NCBI RefSeq assembly: GCF_007751035.1 | Contig: NZ_CP036433.1 | Coordinates: 5,995,001 to 6,059,000, forward strand | Origin: Lignipirellula cremea | GTDB lineage: Bacteria; Planctomycetota; Planctomycetia; Pirellulales; Pirellulaceae | Direction of reading: 5' to 3' | Length of the DNA: 64,000 bases | Shown: positions 61,429 through 64,000 of the stretch, piece after piece | Position numbering within the stretch: position 1 is the first letter of the stretch | Layout: each line of letters opens with the position of its first letter | The notes under the pieces: generated by a model | Seen by the model: only the letters and a program-made list of their open reading frames with translations | Database searches by the model: none | Told to the model about the DNA's origin: nothing | Made by a program: the position numbers and the translations under genes

Positions 61429-62049
61429 TCAACCGATGCGGGAGACAATCTCCTGGAAGTCTTCGGTCGACAGTTCCAGCGCCTCGGGCACTTTCTGCAG
61501 CATCTGCTCGCGTCGGGGAGTCAGCGGACCGCTGTTCGCCGTTTCCCAGATGACCTGCACCACGGTCGCTTTTTCTTCCTGCTTCAGGTGGGGCGTCATC
61601 CGTTCCAGGTACGACACAAAATCGGCCGGCGTGGCGCTAACCAGTCTTTCCTCGCTCGCTTCCAGCATGGCGTCGTAGGGGTCGCCGGCGATCTGTTGCA
61701 TCATCCCCCTGATAACCTGCCGATCGACCGGATTGACGCCGCCGTCTGCCATACAAAGCAGGGTCATCACGCGGACCAGACTCTCGTAAAACCGCTCCTG
61801 GAATTCCTGTTCCGCCTCGACCGGGTCGTAGGACAGCACCTCGGGCGTATAGCCCGTTTTGCAGTGGTCACACTCGATATACTCGCCGGCGGTGTGCATC
61901 GGGATCAGGGGGATGAAATAAAGAGTGAACCAGACGCGCACCTGTTTGTGCAGGTAAGAACGGTCGCCGGCGCAATCGGGACAGTAGAAGGACCCGGCCG
62001 ACTTGATCGAGGTCATCCCGCGGGTGCCGTAAATGATAAATGCCAGCAT
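61429..62049 (-). CDS. Zinc-ribbon protein with TerB-like domain (first of two paralogues)
   Basis: The 206 residues start MLAFIIYGTRGMTS. Then comes a zinc ribbon (FYCPDCAG near 22 and CDHCKTGY near 60) around a membrane-like stretch RVWFTLYFIPLIPMHTAGEYIEC. From about 80 an all-helical TerB/DjlA-N-like domain follows: FYESLVRVMTLLCMADGGVNPVDRQVIRGMMQQ, then TPADFVSYLERMTPHLKQEEKATVVQVIWETAN. TerB-type domains bind metals or partner proteins; here ADGGVNPVDRQVI matches the acidic A-DG--s--E motif position. Paralogue of the gene at 62209. Confidence 0.82.
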   Translation of the reverse strand: MLAFIIYGTRGMTSIKSAGSFYCPDCAGDRSYLHKQVRVWFTLYFIPLIPMHTAGEYIECDHCKTGYTPEVLSYDPVEAEQEFQERFYESLVRVMTLLCMADGGVNPVDRQVIRGMMQQIAGDPYDAMLEASEERLVSATPADFVSYLERMTPHLKQEEKATVVQVIWETANSGPLTPRREQMLQKVPEALELSTEDFQEIVSRIG

Positions 62050-62208
62050 GTCTGCCCTTTGAACTCTACAAGAAGAAACGACAAGTTTGTTGCGGCGTGG
62101 TCAAACCCTGAGAGCAACGTTCCCGCCGCGCCAAGCCAGAGGAAATAACAAGCCAGAGGAATCAATCGGGGGAACGTTGGGGCCAGACCTGGGCGTGCAG
62201 GTGCGCTA

Positions 62209-63066
62209 TCAGGACTTGCGGGCGATGATGGCTTTGAATTCGTCGTTCGACATTCCCAGAGCCGGAGGCGTCTGGGTCAGCATCTGCCGTTTTCCCGCCG
62301 ACAGCGTGGTGGCGTTGGACGTTTCCCATAATCCGCTGACGAGAATTACCCGGTGCTTCGCCTGCAGGTGCGGCGCCACCCGTTTCAGGTAAGTGACATA
62401 ATCGGCGGGCGTGGCGCTGGTCAGGTGCTGCACCCACTTCTGGATTGCCTGGTCGAACGAATTTCCGGACACCCGTTGCATCATGGATTGCATCACGCGG
62501 CGATCGGCCGGGGTGACGCCGCCGTCGGCCACGCACAACAGCACCATGGCTCGCACCATTCCTTCATGGAACTGCTGCTGGAACTTCGCTTCCGGATCCT
62601 GCGCGGCATAGGTCGGCGACGGATTGTAGGCGGGACTGGGAGTCGAACTGTAGGGCGATGGACTGTAAGAGGGCGCGGCAGAATATGCAGGGGGCGGCGT
62701 GAACGATGGAGCCGGCGGTGCGGTGTAGCCGCCAGTAGCCCCGTAGCCTTGCATCGGGCTGGCAGGAGCCAAAGGATTGCTATACGCGTCGGGATCCTCA
62801 TAGGAGGAAGCGGCCGGGGCGCCGGGCGCCTGGGACCTGTTGTAATACAAAATGTCCTTATCAAACGCCGACCGGCAGGTGCTGCAGTGCACGTACTCGC
62901 CCGCCGAATGCAGGGGAATGACGGGAATAAAGTAGAGGGTAAACCAGATCCTTACTTTCTTGCATTTATAACCACATTGCGTTTCGCACTCCGGGCAATG
63001 AAAGTCGCCGGTGGAAGTGGTCCACGAAATACCACGCGTGCCGTAGATCAAAATGAAAGCAAGCAT
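62209..63066 (-). CDS. Zinc-ribbon protein with TerB-like domain (second paralogue, with Pro/Ser/Tyr linker)
   Basis: Starts at the ATG 63066 (MLAFILIYGTRGISW), chosen by alignment to the paralogue; the GTG two codons earlier is less likely. The 285 residues have the ribbon cysteines at CPECETQC and CSTCRSAF around VRIWFTLYFIPVIPLHSAGEYVHC. An inserted linker of about 80 residues (about 75-160) is rich in Pro, Ser, Tyr and Ala with SPSPYS-type units. The helical domain GMVRAMVLLCVADGGVTPADRRVMQSMMQR and TPADYVTYLKRVAPHLQAKHRVILVSGLWETSN matches the neighbour. Tandem duplication is evident, with the linker gained in one copy or lost in the other. Confidence 0.82.
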   Translation of the reverse strand: MLAFILIYGTRGISWTTSTGDFHCPECETQCGYKCKKVRIWFTLYFIPVIPLHSAGEYVHCSTCRSAFDKDILYYNRSQAPGAPAASSYEDPDAYSNPLAPASPMQGYGATGGYTAPPAPSFTPPPAYSAAPSYSPSPYSSTPSPAYNPSPTYAAQDPEAKFQQQFHEGMVRAMVLLCVADGGVTPADRRVMQSMMQRVSGNSFDQAIQKWVQHLTSATPADYVTYLKRVAPHLQAKHRVILVSGLWETSNATTLSAGKRQMLTQTPPALGMSNDEFKAIIARKS

Positions 63067-63502
63067 CCCCACCCCGACTGAATTTGAGACCGCAAATTCC
63101 TCGCTACTTTCTAGCTAATCCTCCCCTTGAAGTAAAGCATTTTCAAGGGCGGAAAATCGCGGTCCCGGCATCGGAGGAATCGATAGTAAGCACGGGGAAA
63201 ATGGTACGGCGTGCGCGTGCTGACGGAGACGACAGAAACCGCAATGCGCGGGGAAGAAGCATTGGCGGCGAGTTCGGGCCAGCAGGCACGAACCGCGCCG
63301 CCAGGCAGGGAGTCACCCGCGGACGCACGAAAAAAACCGGCGGGAAAACCCGCCGGTTTTTTCGGAGAAAGGACGCTTCCAACAATCCTTTTACGGTGCT
63401 CGATGCAGAACCAACAGGTTGCCTGTTACCTGTCGGACTGGGGCGTCATCGAGCGAATCTGCCTGGAGAGCAGGGGTTGACTCGTTGCGAACCGCAATGC
63501 GG
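63067..63502. other. Intergenic region with terminator
   Basis: Lies between the zinc-ribbon gene start and the ompH-like gene stop, both on the minus strand. The hairpin at 63331-63362 is the only strong structure; I saw no gene. Confidence 0.5.
63331..63362 (-). terminator. Rho-independent terminator after the OmpH-like gene
   Basis: AAAAAACCGGCGGG pairs with CCCGCCGGTTTTTT around an AAAA loop, a 14-bp perfect stem with T-runs on both strands. It lies about 140 bases past the stop of the OmpH-like gene. Confidence 0.88.
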
Positions 63503-64000
63503 TTAGCGGTTGATTTGGGGACCAGCGGCGCCAGCCACGTTGGGGTGACGTTCCTGGAGGTTTTTGATGACCAGGGCGGTCAGGTCCAGGTTCCGCTGGA
63601 AAACGACCGGATTCGACACGCCGCGTTGGACGGAGGCACGATCGTCGGGATCGGGCAGGGTGCTGTCATAGTTGAGCACCAGGGCGATATTGAACTGGCT
63701 GGCGATCTTGCCGATCTCGTCGTTGATTTCTTTGTACGTTTCGTAATAGATGCGGGTCTCTTGGACCAGGATCTCTTTACGTTTCATGTTGTTCTGCACC
63801 TGGATATCAGCGATGTCGTGGGCCAGGGCCTGTTCGATCCGCTTGTATTCCGGGCTGTCCGAGTTGTATTCGTCCTGCTTTTTCTTCTGGGCGTTCAGCG
63901 CTTCACGACGCTGGTTGATCACGCCTTCGTAATCCGTGACGGTCTGCTTGACGGCGTCCATCCGGGCTTTGAAAACCGGGTGATTTTTGAACACCTTGCC
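63503..64000 (-). CDS. OmpH/Skp-like periplasmic chaperone (5' end outside window)
   Basis: The frame stays open to base 64000 and has 165 codons plus stop in the window. The edge reads GKVFKNHPVFKARM, where a real start would be about 25-35 residues earlier; the GTG at 63994 is internal. It has the pattern of Skp proteins: a helical, coiled 'tentacle' (VKQTVTDYEGVINQRREALN, QKKKQDEYNSDSPEYKRIEQALAHDI, EILVQETRIYYETYKEINDEIGKIA), then FNIALVLNYDS...LPDPDDRASVQRGVSNPVVFQRNLDLTALVI, the conserved C-terminal closing strands. Skp holds unfolded outer-membrane proteins in the periplasm. The RQGR-type linker carries 'PDPDDR'. Confidence 0.85.
   Translation of the reverse strand, partial: GKVFKNHPVFKARMDAVKQTVTDYEGVINQRREALNAQKKKQDEYNSDSPEYKRIEQALAHDIADIQVQNNMKRKEILVQETRIYYETYKEINDEIGKIASQFNIALVLNYDSTLPDPDDRASVQRGVSNPVVFQRNLDLTALVIKNLQERHPNVAGAAGPQINR

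Overview
The window looks like a chromosomal segment from a planctomycete, probably of the Pirellula/Blastopirellula type. It is GC-rich and gene-sparse. It carries families typical of that phylum: a giant WD40 protein, an ECF sigma factor fused to membrane and EF-hand parts, a DUF1501 protein, an SHD1-domain lipoprotein, a PQQ-propeller giant, a DUF5117-type metalloprotease and many secreted proteins of unknown function. The taxonomic call is inferred from gene content; there is no rRNA or tRNA gene in the window.

Layout. 1-11.5 kb (all minus): the 5' part of a very large secreted WD40-repeat protein, an ECF sigma factor with a repeat-rich C-terminal extension and two EF-hands, a secreted zinc metalloprotease and an SGNH hydrolase. 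11.5-15 kb: a small accessory island in which two nearly identical ~360 bp direct repeats bracket an antitoxin, a truncated ParE/RelE toxin and a HEAT-like protein; two small membrane/LRR genes follow. 15-27.5 kb: a Tat-exported helical protein, ftsH, an SHD1 lipoprotein, an HlyD-like adaptor, glmS, a DASS-family transporter and a secreted conserved protein, followed by the remnant of a beta-barrel gene. 28-36 kb: a LysR regulator directly upstream of gltB and gltD (glutamate synthase), a likely GltC-like regulation unit. 36-51 kb: a Pro/Ala-rich membrane protein, a heparinase II/III-like lyase, a bitopic membrane protein, an LssY-C protein, a 1,735-residue PQQ/CBM-like giant, a TPR lipoprotein and a DUF1501 protein. 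51-64 kb: a 1,357-residue membrane-anchored protein with 99-bp tandem repeats, a three-gene membrane/secreted cluster with two RDD paralogues, a complete IS4-type element with target-site duplication, mtaB, a secreted protein, two tandem zinc-ribbon/TerB-like paralogues and the 3' part of an OmpH/Skp-like gene.

Functional themes: amino-sugar and glutamate nitrogen metabolism (glmS, gltBD), envelope quality control (ftsH, ompH), tRNA modification (mtaB), polysaccharide degradation (heparinase-like lyase) and a large secreted or envelope proteome. The most unusual items are the predicted membrane-tethered EF-hand sigma factor next to the giant WD40 gene, the repeat-bracketed toxin-antitoxin/HEAT island, and two families of dispersed intergenic hairpin repeats. 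Many long open frames are antisense shadows caused by high GC and were left out. Several starts were moved downstream of the longest open frame on the basis of Shine-Dalgarno sites, signal peptides or paralogue alignment.
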